From Bacteroidota bacterium (GTDB taxonomy: Bacteria > Bacteroidota > Bacteroidia > Chitinophagales > Saprospiraceae): 64,000 nt of DNA. Shown here piece by piece: positions 34,132 to 42,640 of the stretch (position 1 is the first letter of the stretch; every line of letters starts with the position of its first letter). The DNA is taken from positions 1-64,000 of the forward strand of contig JAAEZH010000004.1 in NCBI GenBank assembly GCA_018222965.1, in the 5' to 3' direction. A program made the position numbers and the translations under genes. Below the pieces are notes generated by a model that saw nothing but the letters and a program-made list of their open reading frames with translations, did no database searches and had not been told where the DNA came from.

Positions 34132-34860
34132 GTGGATTCCAACTTTGCAATTCTTGAGCTGAAGTACGGCAATATTTATGGGGGATACCCCAACTTTTTT
34201 GCCATAGCTGAGGTGTCCGTCCTTGTTTTCGAACAACCGGGGAACAAAATATTTACCGAAACATGGCGTAATCGACTGGATGTTGATTACGTAAGTGTCT
34301 ACTCCAAAACGAATGAGCTTGGCCATACTATTGGCAGGGTGAAGGAGGTGATCAACATGAAGACTGGTCGGACACGGCCCTTCATGGAAGATTTCCAATT
34401 GGAAGACCGGGCACTCCAATATAGTTTCAAAACCCTTCGTCCGGTTCAATCCTGGATTCGGAAGTTTTTACTGAATACTTTCCGCAAATACAACGTTCGA
34501 AATCTGCTGACCTTTGATGGCCGCAGGGACCTTTTCCTGTGTGAGCGATCCGGTATCCGCTTTGATCGAGTGAATATTAAAGACCTACAGCGCGAACTCA
34601 ATCGGGAGACCGATTACCTGTTCTCCCTGAATAAGCTCTCTAAAGTCATCAACTTCGATATGGATGGTTCTTACCTCCGTTCCAATAATCTGGAATACTG
34701 GTTGCATCCGATCGCTGCCAAACAGTTGGTGCCAAAATCTGCAGCCTGGGATGCTTCCCGTCTGCTTATGGTACACAATGAATATGTAGAGCATCACGAT
34801 GACTTTATGATGAAAGCGGCTTTGCTGCTCAATAAGATCCAATCGCAAAAAGAAGAATAA
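34132..34860 (+). CDS. Protein of unknown function with exonuclease-like (RNase H) fold pattern
   Basis: A 242-residue soluble protein I cannot name. Its order of segments resembles DnaQ/DEDDh exonucleases. There is a start with NFAILELKYGNIYGG where Exo I would hold D-x-E. A middle section VRNLLTFDGRRDLFL...FDRVNIKDLQ resembles Exo II. A late segment FSLNKLSKVINFD precedes SAAWDASRLLMVHNEY, which resembles Exo III. However, the Exo I pair reads E-L-K and the Exo III His is absent, so it is probably not an active nuclease. It starts at GTG (34132). It stands alone, with a strong terminator at its 3' end. The fold guess is by eye and unsure. Confidence 0.6.
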   Translation: MDSNFAILELKYGNIYGGYPNFFAIAEVSVLVFEQPGNKIFTETWRNRLDVDYVSVYSKTNELGHTIGRVKEVINMKTGRTRPFMEDFQLEDRALQYSFKTLRPVQSWIRKFLLNTFRKYNVRNLLTFDGRRDLFLCERSGIRFDRVNIKDLQRELNRETDYLFSLNKLSKVINFDMDGSYLRSNNLEYWLHPIAAKQLVPKSAAWDASRLLMVHNEYVEHHDDFMMKAALLLNKIQSQKEE

Positions 34861-34880
34861 CAACTTCTCCAATCAATGGA

Positions 34881-34914
34881 AACCGGCATTCTCCCTGAGG
34901 ATGCCGGTTTTTTT
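34881..34914 (+). terminator. Intrinsic terminator
   Basis: A stem of AACCGGCAT (34881-34889) with ATGCCGGTT (34901-34909) and an 11-nt loop is followed by a T-run (to 34914). It lies 20 bp after the stop of the unknown protein and ends that transcription unit before the padR promoter. Confidence 0.85.
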
Positions 34915-34989
34915 ATGCCGGTTCCCATTTTTGTTTCCTGCCGTTTGTCGATGATTTTAACCCGTTCGTCAAGTATTAGGCTTAATTAC

Positions 34990-35031
34990 ACTATTATGCA
35001 TTGCATAGTAGTATATGCTGTTGTATATTTG
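34990..35031 (+). promoter_or_regulatory. padR promoter with overlapping dyad operators
   Basis: A TTG (35001-35003) and the perfect -7 box TATATTTG (35024-35031) are 20 nt apart, a textbook Bacteroidota promoter. The TTG is exactly centred in the dyad TATGCA-T-TGCATA (34995-35007), extended by ACTAT and GTAGT arms. A second overlapping dyad, GCATA and TATGC, covers 35003-35018. The arrangement suits autorepression by the PadR protein. The -7 box ends only 4 nt before the ATG at 35036, so the transcript should be leaderless or nearly so. Confidence 0.7.
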
Positions 35032-35035
35032 AGTC

Positions 35036-35380
35036 ATGAAATTGGAAAACACAAAGGCGCAGATGCGAAAGGGCGTATTGGAACTATGTGTTCTTTCTGT
35101 GATCTCGGAGGAGGGAGAAGCATACCCGACCGATATCATTGAGAAGCTTGAGGGATCTGATCTACTGGTGAAGCAGGGAACCCTTTACCCTTTGCTTACC
35201 CGCTTAAAGAATGCGGGTTTGCTGCATTACACCTGGAGGGAATCTACCGGAGGTCCGCCCCGCAAATACTTCTACTTAACAGAGTCTGGCAAAGAATTTT
35301 TGAACGGCCTGCTACAGACCTGGAATGAGCTTCTCCATGCCGTTCAGCAATCAACGAAAAACATCGCTACTAATGAATAA
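35036..35380 (+). CDS. PadR-family transcriptional regulator
   Basis: A 114-residue winged-helix repressor of the PadR family. Typical segments are MRKGVLELCVLSVISEEGEAYPTDIIEKLE (helix 1-2), the recognition helix LLVKQGTLYPLLTRLKNAGLLHY and the wing with GGPPRKYFYLTESGKEFL. PadR proteins respond to small molecules or envelope stress and usually bind dyads in their own promoters, and a suitable dyad overlaps the promoter at 34995-35007. It overlaps the PspC gene by 8 nt through ATGAATAA, so the two are coupled and the repressor probably controls that membrane protein. Confidence 0.92.
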   Translation: MKLENTKAQMRKGVLELCVLSVISEEGEAYPTDIIEKLEGSDLLVKQGTLYPLLTRLKNAGLLHYTWRESTGGPPRKYFYLTESGKEFLNGLLQTWNELLHAVQQSTKNIATNE

Positions 35381-37595
35381 GGTATTCAACATTAATCTCG
35401 GAGGTTATCCTTTCACCATTGATGAGGATGCCTACGAACATTTGTCGAATTATCTCAAGACTATCCACAATCACTTCCGGCAGTCGGAAGGCTATGAGGA
35501 GATAACCTCCGATATAGAAACGCGACTGGCAGAAATTTTCCGGGAAGATCTCGGAAATCACCCGATTGTAAGCCTCCGCAGTGTGGAGGATGCCATCGCG
35601 ATCATGGGTACGCCGGAGGATTTTGGAGCCGAACCGCTCGATAGCGAAGAGGCTGCAGAGCAAGGAGAGGAGCCTCGGGCTTCCTCTTCAGCTGCTCGGG
35701 ACAAAGAAGATAAAGAGCGCTATCGTACCGGAAGACGGCTTTTCCGCAACACCGACGACGAGCAGATCGGCGGAGTTTGTTCCGGAATCGCAGCCTATTT
35801 TGGGATCGAAGACCCGCTTTGGGTACGTCTTGCCTTTGTTGTGCTGACTATAACCGGCGGATTCGGCATTCCACTCTATCTCATTCTTTGGGCAATCCTT
35901 CCCTCACCCGAAACGGCCAGTGACCGATTGGCCATGAAGGGGCAACCCATTAATGTGTCTAATATTGGGAAGATCATCGAAGAGGAAATGGAGAACTTCT
36001 CCTCCAAGATGGCCAACCTGGGAGATGAGATAAGTGATTGGGGGGCTGGCACGGGTAAAAAAAAAAGGGCAAGCAGCGGAACGCAGGTTCGCGAAGGACT
36101 AGCACAGGCAACTTCCGTTATTGGTAAGATTCTGAAGGGAATCCTGAAGGTCATTACCAATATCTGGAAACCCATCCTGTTTATCGTAATGCTTGCCTTG
36201 TTGTTGGCCTTTGCGGCTAGTTGGATAGGTGCCATTGTTGGTTTTGCTTTTTTAATGCCATTTATGGATTACCTGATGCCGGGTGCCAATTTCCTGCCTA
36301 TGATGGGGCTGGTCGGTGTCATGCTGGCTGTTGGAATACCTATCCTGCTCTCTGCACTCGGAGTTGGTAAGCGTTTGTTCAGGTTTAAAGTGAGTCCCTA
36401 TGTACGCGCAGGCCTTGGTGGTATATGGGTGTTGAGCATCATTTCTATGTTCTTTACCGTAAACCGTACCATCCGGGAGTTTGACAGCGGACATGAGATG
36501 GTTTTTGATGAAACTATTTTGCCTGTATCCGGAGACACCTTATATATAAAGGCAAGTGCGGATGAAACATACCGGGAAAATCTAAACCTGTTTGGTCATA
36601 CTGTTGCCCTGCAAGACAAGTCCTTATCCAGCCAGGAAGTGGAGTTGAATCTCATCCAATCTGATGAGCCGGGTTTTCAACTACAGACAAAACATTACTC
36701 GCGCGGCAATTCAATCGATGAGGCTCGAAGTCTCGCCGAAAAAATCGACTACCGGCATTGGATGGAGGGTAATACCCTTTATCTGGACAAGCGGTTTGCC
36801 ATTCTCAAAGGAAATAAATGGCGGTCGCAGGAGGTTCGAATGGACCTGAAAATCCCCAAAGGCAAAATAGTGGTTTTCGAAAATCGTGGCGTTGACCGGC
36901 TGATCCACCATGTGGCCTTTGACCGTTCCAAAGAGCGCCCCTGGGATATGTCTGCCTGTTCTTATTGGAAAATGACTGACGAAGGACTAATCTGTCCGGA
37001 ATATATTCAGTCTATGTCTGATACCCGTATCTGGGATGGCGCAGATTATTCCCGCATCCAAATAGAAGGCAACTTTGATATCCTGCTCAAGCAGGCAGAT
37101 ACCTGGTCTGTAAAACTCGAAGGCCGGGAAGATGAAATTGCAGACGTTGACATCCAAAAGTTGGACGACCTGCTTGAAATCGTAAGTGACGGAAAAGTCA
37201 AAGATCCAATTCGCCTGGAGATTCAATTGCCCGGGTTGGAGTTGATCGAGGCTGACCACGCAAATAGTCTGGAGCTTTTCGGATTTGAAGGAAAGGAAAT
37301 GGATATCTGGCTGGAAGAAGTAGAAAAGACCAAAGCCTTCCTGAAACTGGACCGTGTCCTTATCCGCCAAAGCGGGGGAGGGGAGATCGATCTGCGCGGA
37401 CAGGCAGACAAACTGGAGCTCTACATGGGCAACCGTGGCAAACTCGACGCAAAGACCTTTCAGGTTCGTGAAGCACTGATCGATGCAGAAGAGAATAACC
37501 TGATCCAAATACAGGTAACTGAAATCCTGAAGGAAAAAACCGGTGCCGGCACAGAGATAGAACTGAGTGGAGGTGCCACCCGGGAAGAAATCTGA
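35373..37595 (+). CDS. PspC-domain membrane protein with C-terminal DUF2807/GIN-like region
   Basis: A 740-residue fused protein. Residues about 1-80 hold an N-terminal segment (FNINLGGYPFTIDEDAYEHLSNYL) common in Bacteroidota PspC proteins. About 125-185 is the PspC domain (RRLFRNTDDEQIGGVCSGIAAYFGIEDPLWVRLAFVVLTITGGFGIPLYLILWAIL). Three or four more membrane helices follow at about 255-375, then a long periplasmic beta-rich part like DUF2807 (SDTRIWDGADYSRIQIEGNFDILLKQ and ELYMGNRGKLDAKTFQV). The start ATG overlaps the padR stop; the earlier start at 35325 is rejected. PadR-PspC operons are associated with membrane-integrity or cell-envelope stress responses. Confidence 0.85.
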   Translation: MNKVFNINLGGYPFTIDEDAYEHLSNYLKTIHNHFRQSEGYEEITSDIETRLAEIFREDLGNHPIVSLRSVEDAIAIMGTPEDFGAEPLDSEEAAEQGEEPRASSSAARDKEDKERYRTGRRLFRNTDDEQIGGVCSGIAAYFGIEDPLWVRLAFVVLTITGGFGIPLYLILWAILPSPETASDRLAMKGQPINVSNIGKIIEEEMENFSSKMANLGDEISDWGAGTGKKKRASSGTQVREGLAQATSVIGKILKGILKVITNIWKPILFIVMLALLLAFAASWIGAIVGFAFLMPFMDYLMPGANFLPMMGLVGVMLAVGIPILLSALGVGKRLFRFKVSPYVRAGLGGIWVLSIISMFFTVNRTIREFDSGHEMVFDETILPVSGDTLYIKASADETYRENLNLFGHTVALQDKSLSSQEVELNLIQSDEPGFQLQTKHYSRGNSIDEARSLAEKIDYRHWMEGNTLYLDKRFAILKGNKWRSQEVRMDLKIPKGKIVVFENRGVDRLIHHVAFDRSKERPWDMSACSYWKMTDEGLICPEYIQSMSDTRIWDGADYSRIQIEGNFDILLKQADTWSVKLEGREDEIADVDIQKLDDLLEIVSDGKVKDPIRLEIQLPGLELIEADHANSLELFGFEGKEMDIWLEEVEKTKAFLKLDRVLIRQSGGGEIDLRGQADKLELYMGNRGKLDAKTFQVREALIDAEENNLIQIQVTEILKEKTGAGTEIELSGGATREEI

Positions 37596-37602
37596 TTTCT
37601 GA

Positions 37603-39018
37603 TTACATTAATATTTCAAGTTGCTCCAACATCCAGCGTTGCTCGGTGTTGGGGCTGCTTTGTTTAATATCGGCACTCAACTTTTCCAGGCCCTTCTTGT
37701 CAAATGGATTTGCTGTCGTTAGTTTCTTTGTGTAAGTAATGATGTTGGTATAGTTGTCCCGGTGATAACCAATTACTTTTTTTCGTCGCAGATAAACCCG
37801 CATACTTTCAAGGAGGGAATCGAGCGCGTTAAACTCATCCAGCTCGTAGTACATCTTTAGCAGCATGGTTTTAGCGGTGAGGTTCATTAACATATCGTCG
37901 TATTCCACTTGCGTGAATAAGCGCATGGCTTCGGAGTATTCTTTCTTTTCATAATGCAAGCGGGCCATACTGTAATGGACAATGCTATCCCGGTGTTTTT
38001 CCTCCAGATTGTTTTTGTACTTCTGAACAAATTTTTCGGTCCAGTCAAACTCCTTGAGCAGCGTACCAATAGATACTGCATTTCTAAAGGTCCAGCGGGA
38101 AATGATCCCGTCATCCATTAGAAGGGTCCCTTTTTTGAATCCTTGTTGGATTAGTTCGAGTGCCTCCCGGGCAAATTGTTTTTCGCCCCGGTTCAGTCGG
38201 CGGATACAAAAGTTGATGGCCAACAGATAGTGGTCACGAATTTCCGACCGCTGGAAAGAGTCTCCGTATTCGAGGATCTGTTCCTTTAATTTATAATAGT
38301 GTCCTTCGTTGTCTCTGTCGCGCAGAGAGAGGAAGCTGTAATAGTAAACAGCGATCGAAGGCAGCTTGAGGTAATTCTTTTGTTCGACAATCTTCAACAG
38401 CCCATCCAGCAATCCCCAGTCGTAATCAATCTTATAAACAGCCTGATGGGAAACCATCAGGGAGGCTTGTCTAAACTTCTCTGCGAGGTATTGTCTGTCT
38501 AAAGAATCAGAAACTTCCTGCAAATTGAAAACTCCGGTACGTTGTTTGCTACTAAGGTAGTTGTAGCGCTCTTTTTCAATTAAAAGTTCGTTCTCCAGGA
38601 ACCTGCGATTGCGATAAGGTTGTTTTTCTTGTTCCTTACGGGCAGATTGGATGGTACGCTCAAAGGATTTGTCGAGATGCCGGCGCCGGTAAAAAGTTGC
38701 CAGCGCTATACGGGCCCGCACCGGGTCGGTCATGAATTCCTGATAGCTGAGAAATTCTTCAATGCTTTTTAGCAGAAAGTGCATGATTTGACGCATTCGG
38801 GCATCATCGAAGACCTCATCCGGGAAGAGTTGGCGAAAAACGTAAGACTTTGTCAGCTGGTCGTCGGAATTGAGATGGTCTTCATCTGCTAAATATTCGT
38901 ACAATAGAAGGGTGTCTTCCCGCTGATTATGGGCGGGAGAGTGCAGCCATTTTTTTAAATCTCGCAATTCTTTCTTCGAGAATGACTGAAAAATGCGGAC
39001 CAGACGGCTTTTTTTCAA
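37603..39018 (-). CDS. Helical protein of unknown function
   Basis: A 471-residue, highly charged, probably all-helical protein with no recognised family and no signal peptide. It has TPR-like repeated helical patterns (for example DSIVHYSMARLHYEKKEYSEAMRLFTQVEYDDMLMNLTAKTMLLKMYYELDEFNALDSLLESM) and a Lys/Arg-rich N-terminus (RIFQSFSKKELRDLKKWLHSP). It converges with the PspC gene (7-bp gap) and is divergent from the T9SS cargo gene. Cytoplasmic scaffolding is a guess. No other feature identifies it. Confidence 0.65.
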   Translation of the reverse strand: MKKSRLVRIFQSFSKKELRDLKKWLHSPAHNQREDTLLLYEYLADEDHLNSDDQLTKSYVFRQLFPDEVFDDARMRQIMHFLLKSIEEFLSYQEFMTDPVRARIALATFYRRRHLDKSFERTIQSARKEQEKQPYRNRRFLENELLIEKERYNYLSSKQRTGVFNLQEVSDSLDRQYLAEKFRQASLMVSHQAVYKIDYDWGLLDGLLKIVEQKNYLKLPSIAVYYYSFLSLRDRDNEGHYYKLKEQILEYGDSFQRSEIRDHYLLAINFCIRRLNRGEKQFAREALELIQQGFKKGTLLMDDGIISRWTFRNAVSIGTLLKEFDWTEKFVQKYKNNLEEKHRDSIVHYSMARLHYEKKEYSEAMRLFTQVEYDDMLMNLTAKTMLLKMYYELDEFNALDSLLESMRVYLRRKKVIGYHRDNYTNIITYTKKLTTANPFDKKGLEKLSADIKQSSPNTEQRWMLEQLEILM

Positions 39019-39170
39019 GGCCTAAAAAAAGTTTTGCTCAACAAAAAATAACAGCCTAAATCGGCATGTTTTTACATAAAACACTGAAAATGAACAATTT
39101 AAACATAAAATCACTTTTTTCAGTTCTTCAAAAATGCAAAATTTTGCTCAACAAATGCTCCTTTTTGTCT

Positions 39171-39202
39171 TTGATTCCGGTAAAATTGATTTGCACCTTT
39201 GT
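39171..39202 (+). promoter_or_regulatory. Putative promoter of the T9SS cargo gene
   Basis: A TTG at 39171-39173 is followed after about 21 nt by CACCTTTG (39195-39202), a one-sided match to TAnnTTTG. The downstream AAAGGAAAAGAAA just before the ATG at 39222 would be a leader of about 14 nt. The box position supports 39222 over the ATGs at 39066 or 39204 as start. Confidence 0.4.
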
Positions 39203-39221
39203 AATGTCAAAGGAAAAGAAA

Positions 39222-42131
39222 ATGCAGCTGCTACTTAACAAATTAATCTCCCGAATGGTACTCACGCTAATGAGCGTGCTGGTATTGGGGATTATGGGTA
39301 GCAGCGAATTGAAAGCACAGGGCTGGGAAAAGTACTTCGGTGGTGCTGCAGAAGATGAAGTTACCGCAGTAGTACAAACCATCAGTGAAGGCTATACTAT
39401 TGTCGGAATTACAGAATCCCTCGGCAGCGACAATGATACGGATATTTATCTGGCTCGCGTAGATGTTGACGGAAGTTTAGTATGGCAAAAAGCAGTCGAC
39501 GAAGGATTTATCGAGCGTGGCTACGATCTGATCTACACCGCCGACGGAGGTTTCCTGATTGTCGGTTATGCTCAACTGGATGCACAGATTAATAACAATG
39601 ACGCTTATCTGGTTAAAGTCAATAACCAGGGCGAAATTCAGTGGAGCAAAACTTTTGGCGATGAAGGAGATGATTTCTTTCAGGCCATTACCGCAACTTC
39701 TGATGGTAATTACATACTGGCGGGCCGCACGAATTCTTATTCAGGCGATGGCACCGAGCAGGCTTACCTGGTAAAAGTTGACACAGAAGGCAACGAAATT
39801 TGGTCTGAGACCTACGGAGGAGCCTTCAATGATCGCGCAAATGATGTCGTATCTGCAGCAGATGGAAGTGTTTTCCTTCTGGGAAATACAGGAACTTCTG
39901 CAGACACAACGAATATATTTTTACTGAAAACCGATGCAAATGGCGTTGAGGAGTGGAGTGAAACCTTTGGTGGTACTGATTATAATGAAGGTTTAGCTCT
40001 CATCCTTGATTCCGAAAACAACCTGGTCTTTACAGGTCATCAAGATCTGGAATTGACCATCCTGAAAACCGATTACGAAGGTGCATTGATCTGGTCGAAA
40101 GTTTTGCTTCCAGGAGAAGAATCTATCGGAAACGATTTGATAGAAACTTTCGACCAGCAATACGCCCTCACAGGAATTTCACAGGTAACACCGGCAGACG
40201 CCGAGATTGTCCTGGCGAAAATTGACAAAACTTCAGGTGATCCAATGTGGCTCACCTATCACGGACGAAACTTCCATTTTGATTGGGGGGCTTCGCTCGT
40301 TCAAACCAAAGACAATGGTTTTATAGTGGGAGGATTTAACTCCCAGTTTACGGCACTCTTTAATGATGTAACTCTACTGAAAACAAATGGTGCCGGAGAT
40401 ATCTATACGACTTACGTCGAAGGTTATGTGTTCTTTGATGACGGTGATTGTGAGTATGACGGAGAGATGGGACTCGACGATTGGCTGATAGAAGTTGTTG
40501 GCGACAACAAAACGTACTACGGCTCAACAGATGAGAATGGTTATTACTCTATCCTGGTTGACACCGGAGAGTATGACATGAACCTCCTCGTTCAAAGCCC
40601 TTACTGGGAAGGATGTGTAGAAAGCTACAACGGCGTAGTTCTCAATGAGATTTACGACACGACAAACTTCGATTTTCCAACGCATGGATTGATTGATTGT
40701 CCGCTGTTGAATGTACAGATCTCCACGCCTTATGTGATCCCTTGCTACGATCTTACTTACACAGTATACTATTCCAACCAGGGACCTGTTGAAGCAACAG
40801 ATGTAGAAGTTAGCCTGACACTCGATGAAGAGTTGGCTTACGTTTCTTCTACAATCGCTCCGGATCAACAAATCGGAGACAGCTTGTTTGTTTTCAACTT
40901 TGCTTCTCTGCAACCAGGAGAAACCGGCACTTTTGAGCTGGTAGCTACTGCAAGTTGTGATACAGAAACCGGTCAGGCAGTTTCGGCGCAAGCCGCCATC
41001 CAGCCAGACTCCATCTGTACAGAGATCAATCCTGATTGGGACGGAGCAAGCCTGACAGTTGGCGGATCCTGCGACACAGACTCTGTGCGCTTCCAGATTC
41101 GCAACATCGGCCAGGACATGGAGATGACTACTAATTACATCGTTATCGAAGACGAAGTAATGGCCATCGCCAGCCCGATCGATCTGCCAGGAGGTGATAG
41201 TCTGGATATATCTGTACCAAGTAATGGTGCAACGTTCCGGATCATCGCCGAACAAACCCTCGGCCATCCAGGCAACAGCTACCCAACAGTAGTTGTAGAA
41301 GGATGTACCGAAGACGGATCCGCAGAATTCTCCGTAGGACAGGTTCTGCAGTTCCCTGAAGATGAAGGAAATTCATTTATTTCTATAGATGTCCAGGAAG
41401 CACTGGACCCGCTTGCAACGGCAGCGGTAAGTTTGAGAGGCTATCCCAAAGGCTATCTCGATGAAAAACTGATTACATCCGGAACGGAGCTTGAATATCA
41501 AGTCTTCTTCCAAAACACCGGTCAGGATACTGTTTACCGGGTGGTGGTTCGCGATACGCTTTCCAATCATCTGGATCTGACAAGCATTCAGGCCGGGGCA
41601 TCGAGCCATTCTTACGACTTCGTGGTGTATGAGGAAGGATATGTCAAATTCATTTTTGACGATATCATCCTCCCACCGCTAAGCGTAGACCCGGAAAATT
41701 CTTTTGGAGCATTCACCTTCAAGGTGTCGCAAAAAGAGGGTAATCCAAACGGAACGCTGATTGAAAATCGGGTATCTACTTACATGGGCTTTGACGAGCC
41801 GACCTTGAGTAATACGGTTCAACATGTAGTAGGCGGAGAGCAGGTAATTGACTTTATCACAGTTAGTATCGACAAGCTCCCAATCCAGGGTACCAGTATC
41901 ATGGTTTATCCCAACCCATTCAGCGAAAGCGCCCTTCTTGAAGTAGAGGGCATTGAATTGAACGCATTTGAATTGACAATATATGATCAGATGGGTCGCA
42001 AGATCCGCGAGATCAAAGGATTTGGTAACAACATTGAGATTCGAAGAAACGACTTGCCTACGGGCACCTATTTTATCCGTCTGGAAGCAGAAGGCCGACT
42101 GATAGGAACAGGAAAAATCGTTGTACAATAG
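39222..42131 (+). CDS. Large secreted protein with type IX secretion sorting domain
   Basis: A 969-residue extracellular protein. After a signal peptide (VLTLMSVLVLGIMGSSELKA) come about six repeats of the kind GWEKYFGG...TDGGFLIVG...YLVKVD..G.I.W, forming a beta-propeller (residues about 30-390). Then follow a carboxypeptidase-regulatory-like domain (VEGYVFFDDGDCEYDGEMG...STDENGYYSI), DUF11-like immunoglobulin domains with CYDLTYTVYYSNQGPVEATDVEVSLTL, and a C-terminal type A sorting domain of about 75 residues (VYPNPFSESALLEVEG ... LPTGTYFIRLEAEG). It should be exported across the outer membrane by the T9SS and attached to the surface or released. The binding target is unknown. The start 39222 has the promoter and leader behind it; upstream in-frame ATGs exist. 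Confidence 0.88.
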   Translation: MQLLLNKLISRMVLTLMSVLVLGIMGSSELKAQGWEKYFGGAAEDEVTAVVQTISEGYTIVGITESLGSDNDTDIYLARVDVDGSLVWQKAVDEGFIERGYDLIYTADGGFLIVGYAQLDAQINNNDAYLVKVNNQGEIQWSKTFGDEGDDFFQAITATSDGNYILAGRTNSYSGDGTEQAYLVKVDTEGNEIWSETYGGAFNDRANDVVSAADGSVFLLGNTGTSADTTNIFLLKTDANGVEEWSETFGGTDYNEGLALILDSENNLVFTGHQDLELTILKTDYEGALIWSKVLLPGEESIGNDLIETFDQQYALTGISQVTPADAEIVLAKIDKTSGDPMWLTYHGRNFHFDWGASLVQTKDNGFIVGGFNSQFTALFNDVTLLKTNGAGDIYTTYVEGYVFFDDGDCEYDGEMGLDDWLIEVVGDNKTYYGSTDENGYYSILVDTGEYDMNLLVQSPYWEGCVESYNGVVLNEIYDTTNFDFPTHGLIDCPLLNVQISTPYVIPCYDLTYTVYYSNQGPVEATDVEVSLTLDEELAYVSSTIAPDQQIGDSLFVFNFASLQPGETGTFELVATASCDTETGQAVSAQAAIQPDSICTEINPDWDGASLTVGGSCDTDSVRFQIRNIGQDMEMTTNYIVIEDEVMAIASPIDLPGGDSLDISVPSNGATFRIIAEQTLGHPGNSYPTVVVEGCTEDGSAEFSVGQVLQFPEDEGNSFISIDVQEALDPLATAAVSLRGYPKGYLDEKLITSGTELEYQVFFQNTGQDTVYRVVVRDTLSNHLDLTSIQAGASSHSYDFVVYEEGYVKFIFDDIILPPLSVDPENSFGAFTFKVSQKEGNPNGTLIENRVSTYMGFDEPTLSNTVQHVVGGEQVIDFITVSIDKLPIQGTSIMVYPNPFSESALLEVEGIELNAFELTIYDQMGRKIREIKGFGNNIEIRRNDLPTGTYFIRLEAEGRLIGTGKIVVQ

Positions 42132-42157
42132 TACGTAATCCCATGAACCGTATCCAA

Positions 42158-42188
42158 CTCCCCGCTCAATGGGGTGGGGAGTTTTTTT
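42158..42188 (+). terminator. Intrinsic terminator after the T9SS cargo gene
   Basis: CTCCCC (42158-42163) pairs with GGGGAG (42176-42181), followed by seven T. It lies 27 bp after the stop codon and ends the cargo transcript. It is the first of six hairpins in the next 480 bp. Confidence 0.8.
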
Positions 42189-42223
42189 GAAAGACTAATT
42201 TTTTGCGCGGAAACCGATGGTCA

Positions 42224-42310
42224 GAAAGAGGCCATATCCAAAAACCGATTACAGCTAACAACTGTAAAATTTTCCAAGACCGATTTATAACATTTCCCAA
42301 GACCGATTAC
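42224..42310 (+). repeat. Short direct repeats containing ACCGATT
   Basis: The word ACCGAT(T) occurs at about 42213, 42244, 42289 and 42303. The two best copies have a shared CCAAGACCGATT context 27 nt apart. No known element matches. They lie between the cargo-gene terminator and the next hairpin. Confidence 0.5.
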
Positions 42311-42317
42311 GCGCAAA

Positions 42318-42351
42318 CCGGGGTTTGGAAAGCCCTTACCCCGGCTTTTTT
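42318..42351 (+). terminator. Terminator-like hairpin 2 in the gap
   Basis: CCGGGGT (42318-42324) pairs with ACCCCGG (42338-42344), then C and six T. No gene lies directly before it, so it is a hairpin looking for a transcript. Confidence 0.6.
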
Positions 42352-42427
42352 GATAGCATAGAGCACAATGCCAGCTCTTCAAGATATACGCATTTCATGA
42401 GACTATAATTTGTTAATGGCATTTTCC

Positions 42428-42460
42428 AAAGTCGCGCAGCGACGGCTGCGCGACTTTTTT
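42428..42460 (+). terminator. Terminator-like hairpin 3 in the gap
   Basis: A perfect 13-bp stem (AAAGTCGCGCAGC 42428-42440 and GCTGCGCGACTTT 42445-42457) with tetraloop GACG, followed by T. It sits just downstream of the repeated segment containing TATAATTTGTTAAT (42404-42417). Together they look like a mini transcription unit. Confidence 0.65.
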
Positions 42461-42473
42461 CAACGAACTTTTT

Positions 42474-42490
42474 CCCCTCTTGAGGGGTTT
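42474..42490 (+). terminator. Terminator-like hairpin 4 in the gap
   Basis: CCCCTC (42474-42479) pairs with GAGGGG (42482-42487) with a two-base loop that probably opens, followed by TTTATA. Weak on its own. Confidence 0.4.
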
Positions 42491-42536
42491 ATATAACGAA
42501 CATTTTTCATGGGATTATAATTTGTTAATTAGCGGG

Positions 42537-42570
42537 GGCGCAGCCATCTCACGGCTGCGCCTTTCTTTTC
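42537..42570 (+). terminator. Terminator-like hairpin 5 in the gap
   Basis: GGCGCAGCC (42537-42545) pairs with GGCTGCGCC (42553-42561), followed by TTTCTTTTC. It lies after the second repeat copy and is the counterpart of hairpin 3. Confidence 0.6.
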
Positions 42571-42601
42571 TCCCTTCGGGGCATTAATCCCATGAACAAG
42601 T

Positions 42602-42640
42602 AAAAAGCCCGGCAGTGTTTCCACTGTCGGGCTTTCTTAT
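42602..42640 (-). terminator. asnS terminator
   Basis: AGCCCGGCAGTG (42606-42617) pairs with CACTGTCGGGCT (42622-42633) with one G-U type mismatch. On the minus strand it is followed by TTTTTA. It lies 34 bp after the asnS stop. The other side has TTCTTATTTTTT, so it may work both ways. Confidence 0.75.

Larger units (their letters stand above)
42396..42530 (+). repeat. Two copies of a promoter-like 22-bp segment
   Basis: CATGAGACTATAATTTGTTAAT at 42396-42417 (written here in full length 22 only as two parts: CATGAGACTA plus TAATTTGTTAAT) recurs as CATGGGATTA plus TAATTTGTTAAT at 42508-42529. Each is followed within 15-40 bp by a strong hairpin. Inverted ATTAATCCCATG and GTAATCCCATG relatives occur at about 42584 and 42136. 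Confidence 0.55.

Noticed and set aside
39066-39221. Longer N-terminus for the T9SS cargo protein
   Set aside because: It would place 52 residues before a good signal peptide and lies upstream of the promoter-like box at 39171-39202.
42158-42640. CRISPR-like array in the hairpin-rich gap
   Set aside because: The repeats are few, unequal and self-complementary with T-tails, without regular spacers or cas genes.
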